Below are positions 7,699 through 16,230 of a stretch of DNA of 34,309 bases, one piece after another. Source of the DNA: Planctomycetota bacterium. Lineage in GTDB: Bacteria; Planctomycetota; Planctomycetia; Pirellulales; Pirellulaceae. Every line of letters begins with the position of its first letter. Positions within the stretch are counted from its first letter, which is position 1. Where the stretch lies: assembly GCA_963204965.1 (NCBI GenBank), contig CAUJKA010000269.1, positions 1 through 34,309 on the forward strand, in the 5' to 3' direction. Made by a program: the position numbers and the translations under genes. The notes below the pieces were generated by a model. It worked only from the letters and a program-made list of their open reading frames with translations. It searched no databases and was not told where the DNA came from.

Positions 7699-8082
7699 CT
7701 AGGTTCCCATATCGAGCCATCGCCTGAGATGATCGGCAACTTGCGACGAAAATTGTCCGCGCGAGAGGACTTGGTCGAATCCCGCTTCATGGGCCGCCAC
7801 TAGTCTGGCTTCGTGAACGTGCGAAGCAAAACCGACTAAGCACAAAGTGCTGAACTTTTCTCGCAGCGAGTCTACCAAGCTTGGCAAATCGGCAAGTTCG
7901 ATCGCGGCCAAGTCAACCATGCAACACCGCACATCGTCCGCACCCAAGCTGTCGAACTTTGTATCGGTCGGCTTCGATCCAATCACAAGCGGACAGCCAA
8001 CCTCAGTCGCCGCAGCTTTGACAACAGGCCAAAAGAAAACATCCTTGGAAATGAACATTGCCGTAGGCTGAGGCTGAGTCAT
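7699..8082 (-). CDS. Degenerate receiver-like (CheY-fold) protein
   Basis: The 127 residues fit one receiver-type alpha/beta domain. Strand-like segments end in CCMVDLAAI (about 53-61), where the aspartate sits at the usual phosphoacceptor position, then LCLVGFASHVH (about 79-89) and GFDQVLSRGQF (about 100-110). The acidic pair expected at the end of the first strand is absent (AMFISKDVFFW), and the conserved lysine is replaced by arginine. This suggests a pseudo-receiver that may not be phosphorylated in the classical way. No output domain is attached and no histidine kinase is nearby. The fold call comes from pattern reading only, so a non-receiver Rossmann-like protein remains possible. 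Confidence 0.65.
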   Translation of the reverse strand: MTQPQPTAMFISKDVFFWPVVKAAATEVGCPLVIGSKPTDTKFDSLGADDVRCCMVDLAAIELADLPSLVDSLREKFSTLCLVGFASHVHEARLVAAHEAGFDQVLSRGQFSSQVADHLRRWLDMGT

Positions 8083-8330
8083 TGCGAGCTCTGAATCAAA
8101 GGGGATTGCGAATCTTGGACGGTGAATCGTGTACGGTGAATCATTGAGGTCGAATCAAACGGCGGCTTAGTCGAATATCTTCTTTGTAGAATTCGCCAAA
8201 CGCTACTCCAGAAGGTTATACTTGGCGTCGTTTTCGGTCAAAGCTTGTTTGGCCAGTGGAACGGGATTAGGCATAATCGCAGGCGCTGGCAGATTGAAAA
8301 AAGGCAGAATAGAAACCAAGGGAGATTGTT

Positions 8331-8714
8331 GTGGCTGAACAGCTTTTCTGCGTGATTGGTGGCGTCTGCCTGATAATTGCCGGAGTTGCTCTGTCACGAC
8401 TTCGACCTCCCGATTGGTCTTCCGAGAGTATGACGACTCTCGAACAACAACGAATCAATACCTTCAGTCGCTTTCAACGTGGGATTCGTTGGGTTAATAA
8501 TCGTCTGATTTCCGTAATTGGTGGACTGATCGTTTGCACTGCGGCAATTCCGCACGGTCGCAATTGGATCATCGCTTGGTCGGCGATTTTCTTTTTCTTG
8601 CTGATGTGCATTTTCCTCGCCATGCTCGACGCCCTGTCGTCGATTTTCAGCTACAAACGTACACTTCCATCCACTTTGCGAAGTACTTTGGGTGAAGACT
8701 CGAAGCAATCGTGA
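8331..8714 (+). CDS. Small two-TM membrane protein, unknown function
   Basis: A 127-residue protein with three hydrophobic stretches: about 4-22 (FCVIGGVCLIIAGVAL), about 59-76 (LISVIGGLIVCTAAI) and about 82-108 (WIIAWSAIFFFLLMCIFLAML). The final two are likely membrane helices and the first may be a third or a signal anchor. The start is a GTG with GGGAGA about 6 bases upstream. The loop between the first and second stretches carries Arg/Gln-rich sequence. It lies 76 bases before the large GH38-like gene on the same strand, so co-transcription is possible. No family is recognised. Confidence 0.75.
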   Translation: MAEQLFCVIGGVCLIIAGVALSRLRPPDWSSESMTTLEQQRINTFSRFQRGIRWVNNRLISVIGGLIVCTAAIPHGRNWIIAWSAIFFFLLMCIFLAMLDALSSIFSYKRTLPSTLRSTLGEDSKQS

Positions 8715-8790
8715 TTGTCCACTAAAATGCGCATTCGAGACGAACGCTACTCGGATACCGTATTTCTCCCTACCCGCCAAGTGACCCAGC

Positions 8791-11703
8791 ATGGATAAAC
8801 TCAACGAGCTGATCTTTTTGATGCCTGACTATGAATTGGAAGGGTTTCCGCGAAGCCTGACCGATGACAAGGCAGCGAAAGTACTCAGCGGCTGGGTCGC
8901 ACTTTGGCATCCCGTCTTAGTCTGCGGCGCCGGACGCATTCCGCGATGGCATCAAGCTTCACGTCTGCCATCTGAGCTAGCGTCGACACTTTTTGTGCTC
9001 CCACCCATCTCGCAAACGATCATCGCTTCAACGGCCGCGGAAGAAATTGCTACCGCGGGCGGTTTGCTACTTGAGCCGACCGAAAGTTGGCGAGAGTTCC
9101 AAACGCAGCTGCTGAGTCACTTTCCGCAATTGCCTCACAACGAGGTTGCGATGGAGTTAGCTGCTGAGTTCGCTGCGTTGGGTTACGCGTTTCTTCAAGT
9201 CCAGTTGATGACGCGACAGCTTCGCTACACCAGCAACTTGGATGTGGCCTTGTTCGAAGAGCAAGTTCTGAAAGCTACCGAAGCGGTCATGGAAAGCGAT
9301 TCGGCTAAAGCTCGTGGATTGATCCAAGCTTGCTTTGATACGCTGGGACAAGAGCGCGATCACTACTACTCGAACGATGCGCACTTAATCGACTTGACGC
9401 TGTTAGCCGAAACAACTTTGGGCAAGTCGTTGCATCGTCAATTGACGGATTCGAACGTCACGAACTTCATCGCGTCGGCTAGTCTCCTGCGTAAGCTAAA
9501 GGAAAAGTCTCCAGAGAATTTCGAGCTGCTCGTAAAACGGCAAACCGAAAGCTCGATCGCCATCGCAGGTGGACAGGACATCGAAAGTCCTTGGCCCTTG
9601 GCTTCGCGCGAGTCGATCGCGCGGGGGTTAGCTAAAGCTCCTGACGCCTATCGTGAATTGGGAGTTCAGCCTCCTACTGTCTTCGCGAGGAACAGCCACG
9701 GCTTGACCTCCGATGCGCCTAGCCTACTCAGTCGCTTTGGTTTTCGCGGTGCTGTGCTAATGGCATTCACTGGAGGCAGTTATCCATCCAGTAGTCAAAC
9801 TAAGATCTCTTGGGAAGCTCAGGATGGTAGCCGCATTCCGGCAATCGCTGGCGAGCCATTAGATGCGTCAGGTGCGAGCAGTTTTCTATCGCTGGGATGG
9901 TCTCTCGGTGAAGCCCTCGATCGGCAGAATGTTCCCACGCTGGTCTTCGCTCATTGGCCTGGCAAAACGGGCGAGTTCTTTGAACTTCTTCGCATCGTGA
10001 CTCAACACACGCCCGCGCTGGGTCGATTTACGCTGATCGATAGCTACTTCAGCGATACGACCAGCCCCTACCATCATGAACGGTTGGATGCCAATGGATT
10101 CGCGTTCAATTGGTTAGCTCAGGCTGAAGACGCAGGGAAGCTGATTGAGGCAACCAAATACGCCAGCATCCTTCAAAGTCAAGCGACTAGCATTAAGAAT
10201 CTGTGCAACTTGCAGTGGCAATTGCAAAACTTGCGCAACAAGCCCGAGTGGCCCAAAGACGACAAGGGCGAGCCACAGCCTCCAGCCTATAGTCCTGTTC
10301 CGGTCAGTGAATACGCTGCGGAGTTAGACAAGCTGTTTGCGGGCATGGATCAGTTGGTCGATCATCCGGAGCAATATACCGCCCAGTCGGTCAATCAACT
10401 AAACGATATCTGTCAGAGGCTTGGCAAACGTACTGTCCATGCATTGGCTCCGCTATTGACCAACAAGAAAAGCACTGTTGCTGAAGGCGATTCATCGAAT
10501 GCGTCCTCAGGTAAGTTGCTTATCAATCCGCGAAGCAACCCAGTGCGATCGATGGTTCGCACCGATGCTTCAAAGACCATGCTGGCGACGGAGACCTGGC
10601 ACTTTGCGGCTGGATCTGCTGACAACAATCGAATGACCTGCGTCGACCTCCCATCGCTGGGGTTTGTTGTGGCACCGTTTGAATCATCGTCCACTATTAA
10701 GCCTGACAAGTTAATGCTGGCCGACAGTGGAGGCATGCTGCGCAACGAGTTCATCGAGATTCAAGTGGATACGCAGCGCGGTCATTTGCGAACCTTGCAT
10801 GTGCCCGGCAAGCGAGGCAATCGATTGAGCGCGATGATCGCGTTCCGTACAAAGTCGGGGTCGAAGTATGAACATTCAGAGATGGTCGCGCGTAGCTGTA
10901 GCGTGACTGCCAACTCAAGCATGTTAGGCGCAATTCGCACCGAGGGATCGCTGATGTGGCAGGGTAAGAGCGTCGGAGATTTCGCGATTGAGTTTGAAGT
11001 GCGTCGAGGCACTCGATTGGTGTCAGCGGATATCTCGCTTAGCAATCTCAAGTACACCGACGAATGCAATCCTTGGTTAAGCGCGTTCATCCTGCGACTG
11101 GCTTGGCCAACAGAAGCTGCGATTTTAAGGACCTACCCTGAAGGTCGTCGAACGAATTGGAGCGGATCGAAAGTAGTGGCTCCTGAACTGATCGAGATCG
11201 ATGAGGCCGACTATCAAACGCAGTTCCTTACCGGTGGATTAGCTTTTCACGCTCGACAGGATGCACGCATCTTAGAGACGATTCTGGCTGTCCACGGACA
11301 AACCTCAGTTCGACATCAAGTTGCCTTGGCGGTAGATCTTCCTTATCCCCTACCAACAGCGCAGCAATTCATCGACCAAGTCTATCAGTGTGATTTGACT
11401 GGATCTGTCGCCGCAGCAAGTGGTTGGCTGGTCACCGTTGACAGCAAGTCAGTTCACGTTGACTTGGAGTGCCCGCTGCAAGACGATCAAGGCAAGACCG
11501 TTGGCTTGCGAGTCCTTGTATCAGAGTTGCATGGCAAGTCGGTCACTGCCAACATTCAATTTCTACGCGACATCGCTGAAGCTCAGCGAGTCGACTACTG
11601 TGGAGGCAAGATCTCGCGAGTGACCGCCAACGATGACACCCTGACCATCGCACTTCGCGCCAACGAACAGTCACTGGTTGATCTGTTGTGGAAGGTGGGA
11701 TAG
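8791..11703 (+). CDS. GH38/alpha-mannosidase-like protein, probably lacking the nucleophile
   Basis: A 970-residue protein with a GH38-like plan: an N-terminal alpha/beta region (about 1-400), a helical middle and a C-terminal beta-rich domain (about 590-970). The best landmark is residues 301-313, NSHGLTSDAPSLL followed by FGFRGAV, which lines up position by position with the GH38 stretch DPFGHS...LPxLLxxxGF. In that alignment the nucleophile aspartate is asparagine N301. The zinc motif near the N-terminus (HxHxD in GH38) is also not evident; FLMPDYELEG occupies that place. FAHWPGKTGEFFELLR (about 389-404) is another characteristic-looking segment. No signal peptide is seen. It may be a glycan-binding or otherwise altered enzyme. 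The family assignment comes from motif memory, not a search. Confidence 0.6.
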   Translation: MDKLNELIFLMPDYELEGFPRSLTDDKAAKVLSGWVALWHPVLVCGAGRIPRWHQASRLPSELASTLFVLPPISQTIIASTAAEEIATAGGLLLEPTESWREFQTQLLSHFPQLPHNEVAMELAAEFAALGYAFLQVQLMTRQLRYTSNLDVALFEEQVLKATEAVMESDSAKARGLIQACFDTLGQERDHYYSNDAHLIDLTLLAETTLGKSLHRQLTDSNVTNFIASASLLRKLKEKSPENFELLVKRQTESSIAIAGGQDIESPWPLASRESIARGLAKAPDAYRELGVQPPTVFARNSHGLTSDAPSLLSRFGFRGAVLMAFTGGSYPSSSQTKISWEAQDGSRIPAIAGEPLDASGASSFLSLGWSLGEALDRQNVPTLVFAHWPGKTGEFFELLRIVTQHTPALGRFTLIDSYFSDTTSPYHHERLDANGFAFNWLAQAEDAGKLIEATKYASILQSQATSIKNLCNLQWQLQNLRNKPEWPKDDKGEPQPPAYSPVPVSEYAAELDKLFAGMDQLVDHPEQYTAQSVNQLNDICQRLGKRTVHALAPLLTNKKSTVAEGDSSNASSGKLLINPRSNPVRSMVRTDASKTMLATETWHFAAGSADNNRMTCVDLPSLGFVVAPFESSSTIKPDKLMLADSGGMLRNEFIEIQVDTQRGHLRTLHVPGKRGNRLSAMIAFRTKSGSKYEHSEMVARSCSVTANSSMLGAIRTEGSLMWQGKSVGDFAIEFEVRRGTRLVSADISLSNLKYTDECNPWLSAFILRLAWPTEAAILRTYPEGRRTNWSGSKVVAPELIEIDEADYQTQFLTGGLAFHARQDARILETILAVHGQTSVRHQVALAVDLPYPLPTAQQFIDQVYQCDLTGSVAAASGWLVTVDSKSVHVDLECPLQDDQGKTVGLRVLVSELHGKSVTANIQFLRDIAEAQRVDYCGGKISRVTANDDTLTIALRANEQSLVDLLWKVG

Positions 11704-11720
11704 TTCGTCAGCCCCGTTGC

Positions 11721-11839
11721 TCTGCGTCCTCCGCGCCTCCGCGTTTCATTCTTCCCCTCATAAGTAAACTAGATATTTACCGTGCAAATATCCTTAGTCC
11801 ATTAAGAAAGCAAAACGCAGAGGCGCGGAGTTCGCAGAG
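11721..11839. repeat. CTCTGCG-type inverted repeat pair
   Basis: TCTGCGTCCTCCGCGCCTCC... (11721-11746) and its imperfect reverse complement AAAACGCAGAGGCGCGGAGT... (11812-11839) flank a 65-base AT-rich spacer. They lie between the converging ends of the GH38-like and HEAT-hydrolase genes, where a long RNA hairpin could help end transcription from either side. Related direct repeats are at 5628-5697. Confidence 0.75.
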
Positions 11840-11895
11840 AGTTTTCATCGAGAGATGACTGTCATGCGAGCGCGGCTTGATATGAAGTCAACACC

Positions 11896-11924
11896 GGTCG
11901 AACCCGGCAGGAGTCTGACCTACC
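11896..11924. repeat. Dispersed hairpin repeat, type B, inverted copy
   Basis: GGTCGAACCCGGCAGGAGTCTGACCTACC is the reverse-complement orientation of the type B repeat at 5411-5439 and 32044-32071. A type C repeat follows 12 bases downstream. Confidence 0.8.
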
Positions 11925-11936
11925 AGATCGCAGAAA

Positions 11937-11970
11937 AGACAGCGGACGGCACATGGAATGCGCCTGCTAC
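11937..11970. repeat. Dispersed hairpin repeat, type C (GGACGGCACATGGAATG)
   Basis: AGACAGCGGACGGCACATGG... is identical, except for one base, to 32199-32232. The core GGCACATGGAATGCGCC folds as a hairpin. On the minus strand it reads GTAGCAGGCGCATTCC..., and the TAG stop codon of the HEAT-hydrolase gene lies within its first bases. The second copy has the same relation to the cytochrome gene. Confidence 0.85.
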
Positions 11971-14900
11971 TTTCGAATCGACAAATCAGGATTTAGCTTT
12001 GAAATCAACACCGGATCAAAGGTCCAATACGACTGCTCGCCATCCTGCACAGGACGCAAGTAGACGCGTTGAGCCAACGGTTCGTTGCGAAGCAAGTGAC
12101 CAACGTCGGTCAACACGGTGATGTTGCTGCCATAATACGAATGTCCAAGCAAGCTGCTGTCGATGGTTGTGGCGTCGATCGTATCGATTCCAGGATACGT
12201 GACAACTTCCGGCCCTGAATCTCCCAAACGAGATCCGTTGTTGAAGTAGCGACTGGCGATCAAAGCGAGGTCGGTTTTCGAGGTGTACAACGTCATTCGC
12301 TTTGCTTTAGTGACGATGTGTCGAGCAATATCGTTCTTGAATGTTTCGGCGTCGATATCTGGTGCAGCCAAAACTACTTGATTGAAAATTGGGTTTCCAT
12401 CGGTTGACTGAATATCCTTCAGTGCAGCGGTCAAACCAACATTTCCCATGCTGTGAGCCACTAAGTTAATCGTTTCAGCTCCGGATCTCTTTGCGAGATC
12501 CTCCAAGAAATGACGGATCTGCCCAACGCTCATCTCGATCCGTTCCTTGTCTGATTTGTATCCATACCAGTTTGCCTGAGATGGCCAACTGTAGAAGATT
12601 GCGGCACCTGGGAACTTCAAGTCGAACTGCATCTGTGCGGTACGTTTGGCAGCATCTTCAAACGATACGTTGTAGCCGTGGATGAAAACGAGCAAGTTCT
12701 TGCCCTTGCGAGCTTGAACATCTTTGAGATCGGCAAGGAACTGATCCTGCGTCAACTCGTGAATCTCATTCAGTACGATATGCTTATTCGGATCGCTGAT
12801 AAACTGCCCTTTGAGCAGCATCGGCGCTTCAACCATGCCTTTTTGATGATTGGGGGGAATCGTCACAGTACATTTTCCGTACTCGACTTTGTCTGAAACT
12901 CGATGGTTGTACGTCACGAGAGCTTGGACCGGATGCACCGAGAGTTGCTTCGCGGCGAAGAATCCAAATGAACCGAAAACGAACAAGCCAACGACCGAGA
13001 GAATACCAACAACGCGGGCTCCTCGACTGAAGCTACCAATGGCGGCAAAGCCAAGAGTGATCACGCTGCCGATCGTGGTGATTAGAATTGCGATCACAAT
13101 TTCTTTTACTGAATTGCCGGAGGGATCACGCTGTCGGTTGGTTCCGTAGTACACGTCTACCGCTTCAATCGATCCTTCGACGGCCGGTGCCGAATCTTCG
13201 GCGCCAACAAGTTGAGCGTCCATCGCTTCAGGCAGGTCGATCCTAGCCCCCCCCGACTCTTCGGAAGCTTCTGGGAACCTTGCCGAAGCTGGTGGTTGTG
13301 CGGTTTGCTTAGAAGGTTTAGGAGTGCTTGGCCCAATTGCCGAGGCGGCAAGAGCTTCGCGATCGTTACGTCCAAGAAGTTCCAGCGAAGCCGATTTCGA
13401 TAGCGCTATGTCGCTCCATTCGCCTTCGTCATCTCCAGCGCCAAGCCCATCCGGCAACAGCAAGTACTCCAGTCGTGCTCGTCCAGTTGTCGATAGCTCT
13501 GTTGAATTGACTAGCGTGACCAGAGTTTCGACTTCAGCCATGTGATCTTTGACGTTACAGGCAATCACGGGATGCCAATGGTAGGAAAGGTGATCGGCAA
13601 ACTTTTGGCCCAAGTAGTTGTCGTCGACCAGTTTCAGCAGTCGCTTCCAGTCTGGGTTGGTACATACGCTAGCCAAATCGCAGCAGGCAAGGCGTTGAGA
13701 ATCGCTGCGTTCAGTGTTCTCGGCCTCTTCAATTAACCAAGGCAAAACACTGTCGCCTAATTCTTCGAGAGCCTCTTTGATCACGATGTCGGTTTCGCTT
13801 TCGTCCAGCATACTTAGCAAGGTGTCGAATGCCATTCGACTTTCTCCACACAAATGCGCACCGTAAGCCGCATTTGCCAGGACGATACTCCAAGGACTCT
13901 CAAGCTCTTCCAAGACCGTTTGCTTCGCGGCCGTCGGGTTAACGCGCGCTGCTGACAGTAGGCACACTGCTTGAAGCGTCGGATCGACATCATCCTTGCA
14001 TTGCGCTAACAAAGGGGCAACTTGAGATTGAGCACTTGGCCCCATGGAGCCAATCGCATTCGCCGCCGCGATACGAATCGCGACAGGCACTTCGACATTG
14101 TTCACCAACTGGATACAAAGAAGTTGTGCCTCCGCCGCTGGCGTACCAACGACTGCCAAGGCGCGTAGCAAATCCTCCAACACTTTTGGACTGCTAGTCG
14201 TGGCGATCGCTTGCATGAGCGGCTGTACCGACGCTGGACCAATTCGCCGTAGCGTTCTCGCGGCACGATTCTTGATGGAGATATCTTCATTCGTTGAAGT
14301 GAGGATGGTAATCATATCGGGCACAGCATTCACAGCCTGGGCTCGCATACTCCGAAGCGCGTACATGGCTGAAATGCGAACGTTTGGGTCAAAGTGGTAC
14401 AACTGTTGACGAATCATCGGTATTGCACTAGTAGCCTGCGAGCCGTACTCGGCGATTGCATCCAAGATGAATGGCAGTACTGAGCTATCGCGTGGAACAA
14501 TTCGTAACCACTGAGTGAAGAACTGAGCGGCGATCGGTGAATCAGGGGCGATCTCAGGAATGGCCAAAGCACCGGCCATTTGAAATGCTTCCTCGCGAGA
14601 TTGCATCAAGGCTGACATCAATTGCGATTGCGCCGGCGCAGCAGCCGTACCCATGCTAGACAAAGCGTAACAAGCGTTAATCTGCAGGTCGGTATCTGTC
14701 AGGGACTGGGCAAGCCATTCGACACAACCAGTTACGTCATGTTTGCTCTGCGAAATTGCTCGCAGTGCTGCAACACGAAGGTCGGTGGGCAATGACGGAT
14801 CGCGGCTCCAACTCTTAAGCTGAGCGACCATCGTGGCCTCTGTGGGACAAACCTGTTCCACAAGCATGAAAGCTGTCTCGGGAAAGGCCTTCTCTTGCTC

Positions 14901-15731
14901 GAAGCCATTGAGAATGGCGGCTAGGTCTTCCTGAGCCTCGCTACCCCAGCAGGCCATCGCATAGTCCAAGAGAACGGTGTCAATCTGTGTTGATTCAAAT
15001 AGCAAGACCTTCTGCCGAATTGTTCCAGGGTAGGTCGTTCGATCCTTCAATCTACGAATAATCTGCAATCGCGAGATGAAATCATTGGGCTCATACAGTC
15101 CCGAGATTAACTTGGCCGAGTCGATCGTGTCATTTGGTGGAGCTGTCTTTGTCGCTGCAGATTGTGTACTCAAGTTTGAACGTAAGGTTGTGATAACCGA
15201 TTCGATGATCGTCGTATGTCGCGTTTGATGATCGTAGCTGCGGATGTCCTTCAACGATTTTTCCAGCAGTTCTACTGTCATTTTGCTCGCCGCTTCGTCC
15301 AGATCCAGCGGCAATTCCGAGGCAAGCTTGGCGACCGACCATTGTGCCGAGTAGCGCACGTGCTCGCTGGCATCGGAGAGTACAGGCTGAAGTGATCGTA
15401 TTGCAGCGACGCCATCGGTACTGACGCGAGCCAACGCATAAGCTGCTGCGACGCGCACGTCGGCCGATGGGTCAGTCAAACAAAGCGCCAACGTCGATGC
15501 CGCTTGATTGGCTTGAGGTCCCATCTCGGCAATGCGTCTTGCCGCAGCCAGTCGCTGCGGAGCTTGAGGGTTTTTCAAGCGAACGATGAGAGCTTCAACG
15601 TCGCTCTCGGGGGACGGCGCAAGTGATTGAGCCCGCAACGGAGATTCGATCCATCCGATCGGTGCAAGGCACGCAACGACTGACACGATAACGTGCAGCC
15701 ATAAAAATCGTACAGCGATACATCCCAGCAT
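11967..15731 (-). CDS. Exported HEAT-repeat protein fused to DUF900-type alpha/beta hydrolase
   Basis: A 1254-residue fusion. The start at 15731 is chosen because GGAGGT lies 7 bases upstream and because it opens a clean signal peptide (residues 1-35, ending PLRAQS); an in-frame ATG 48 bases further out has no such site. Residues about 45-740 are HEAT/PBS-lyase-like helical repeats (ASTLALCLTDPSADVRVAAA, NAVPDMITILTSTNEDI). The C-terminal 400 residues carry the DUF900 hydrolase marks: YYGTNR (about 861-866), LLVFIHGYNVSFEDAA (about 1013-1028), AIFYSWPSQ, and AHSMGN with the nucleophile serine (about 1094), then APDID and a late GHSYYG as likely acid and histidine. Two transmembrane segments (about 877-899 and 905-928) sit inside the hydrolase, between YYGTNR and the next strand. 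Substrate unknown. Confidence 0.85.
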   Translation of the reverse strand: MLGCIAVRFLWLHVIVSVVACLAPIGWIESPLRAQSLAPSPESDVEALIVRLKNPQAPQRLAAARRIAEMGPQANQAASTLALCLTDPSADVRVAAAYALARVSTDGVAAIRSLQPVLSDASEHVRYSAQWSVAKLASELPLDLDEAASKMTVELLEKSLKDIRSYDHQTRHTTIIESVITTLRSNLSTQSAATKTAPPNDTIDSAKLISGLYEPNDFISRLQIIRRLKDRTTYPGTIRQKVLLFESTQIDTVLLDYAMACWGSEAQEDLAAILNGFEQEKAFPETAFMLVEQVCPTEATMVAQLKSWSRDPSLPTDLRVAALRAISQSKHDVTGCVEWLAQSLTDTDLQINACYALSSMGTAAAPAQSQLMSALMQSREEAFQMAGALAIPEIAPDSPIAAQFFTQWLRIVPRDSSVLPFILDAIAEYGSQATSAIPMIRQQLYHFDPNVRISAMYALRSMRAQAVNAVPDMITILTSTNEDISIKNRAARTLRRIGPASVQPLMQAIATTSSPKVLEDLLRALAVVGTPAAEAQLLCIQLVNNVEVPVAIRIAAANAIGSMGPSAQSQVAPLLAQCKDDVDPTLQAVCLLSAARVNPTAAKQTVLEELESPWSIVLANAAYGAHLCGESRMAFDTLLSMLDESETDIVIKEALEELGDSVLPWLIEEAENTERSDSQRLACCDLASVCTNPDWKRLLKLVDDNYLGQKFADHLSYHWHPVIACNVKDHMAEVETLVTLVNSTELSTTGRARLEYLLLPDGLGAGDDEGEWSDIALSKSASLELLGRNDREALAASAIGPSTPKPSKQTAQPPASARFPEASEESGGARIDLPEAMDAQLVGAEDSAPAVEGSIEAVDVYYGTNRQRDPSGNSVKEIVIAILITTIGSVITLGFAAIGSFSRGARVVGILSVVGLFVFGSFGFFAAKQLSVHPVQALVTYNHRVSDKVEYGKCTVTIPPNHQKGMVEAPMLLKGQFISDPNKHIVLNEIHELTQDQFLADLKDVQARKGKNLLVFIHGYNVSFEDAAKRTAQMQFDLKFPGAAIFYSWPSQANWYGYKSDKERIEMSVGQIRHFLEDLAKRSGAETINLVAHSMGNVGLTAALKDIQSTDGNPIFNQVVLAAPDIDAETFKNDIARHIVTKAKRMTLYTSKTDLALIASRYFNNGSRLGDSGPEVVTYPGIDTIDATTIDSSLLGHSYYGSNITVLTDVGHLLRNEPLAQRVYLRPVQDGEQSYWTFDPVLISKLNPDLSIRK

Positions 15732-15910
15732 CGTTCGAACCTCCGTGTTCGGCACCATCCGTAGGGATGGTTCTTGCATTCTGAATCCAAAGGAGCACGA
15801 TCCACTGTGCGCAGACTATCTCCTAGGTGTGGCATAGACGATTGCAGAGCCCACTGCAAGAGAAGATAGGAAGTTTGCCCCAGTGTGCGTCGACTCCGTG
15901 GCGTTTTGGC

Positions 15911-15943
15911 TTGGTAGGTTCTTACCTAGCGGAAAGAAAACGG
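15911..15943. repeat. Dispersed hairpin repeat, type A, isolated copy
   Basis: TTGGTAGGTTCTTACCTAGCGGAAAGAAAACGG matches the type A repeat in the same orientation as 16341-16369. No type B partner is seen next to it, so it is either a solo end or a decayed element. It lies between the HEAT-hydrolase gene and the antitoxin-like gene. Confidence 0.7.
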
Positions 15944-16032
15944 TGCCCGCAGGTGATATTAAACGCACTGCCACTTTAGCAATGTTGTGATCAGGATCTA
16001 ACGATTGATTATTCTCTCATACTCATGATGAA

Positions 16033-16230
16033 TCATAGTGGGTTGGTCTGGCCACTTCGAAACTCTGAAACTGCGGATCTTGCGATGGCATCAAGCTTTC
16101 CCGAGAGTGCATCTTTTTCAATCTGCTGATCCCAACGCTGGCCATCGAAACGTAAAAACCATTCGCGAAACTCAGCAAGCTCCCCAGGCGGTAGTTGAGA
16201 GATCTTTTGTTCAAGCTCTTCGAGCGTCAT
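16033..16230 (-). CDS. Antitoxin-like small protein without a visible toxin partner
   Basis: A 65-residue acidic protein of the type often annotated as an addiction-module component in planctomycetes and cyanobacteria. Its pattern is MTLEELEQKISQLPPGELAEF, then REWFLRFDGQRWDQQIEKDALSGKLD and a short tail ending SGQTNPL. The ATG at 16230 is preferred because AAGGA lies 8 bases upstream; an in-frame ATG at 16239 would add three residues. Members of this family usually precede a RelE/ParE-type toxin gene. Here the 253 bases downstream contain no toxin frame, only a short run reading HHEYERIINR before a stop, so the partner is lost or never existed. The function is inferred from family resemblance only. 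Confidence 0.7.
   Translation of the reverse strand: MTLEELEQKISQLPPGELAEFREWFLRFDGQRWDQQIEKDALSGKLDAIARSAVSEFRSGQTNPL

Noticed and set aside
11855..12121. 88-codon plus-strand open frame at the end of the HEAT-hydrolase gene
   Set aside because: It begins in CTCTGCG and type B/C repeats and continues antisense to the hydrolase C-terminus.
15732..15779. Upstream start of the HEAT-hydrolase protein adding 16 residues
   Set aside because: The ATG at 15731 has a perfect GGAGGT 7 bases upstream and starts a clean signal peptide.
15844..16032. Possible remnant of a RelE/ParE toxin after the antitoxin-like gene
   Set aside because: Only about ten residues (HHEYERIINR) look suggestive before a stop codon, which is too little to call a pseudogene.
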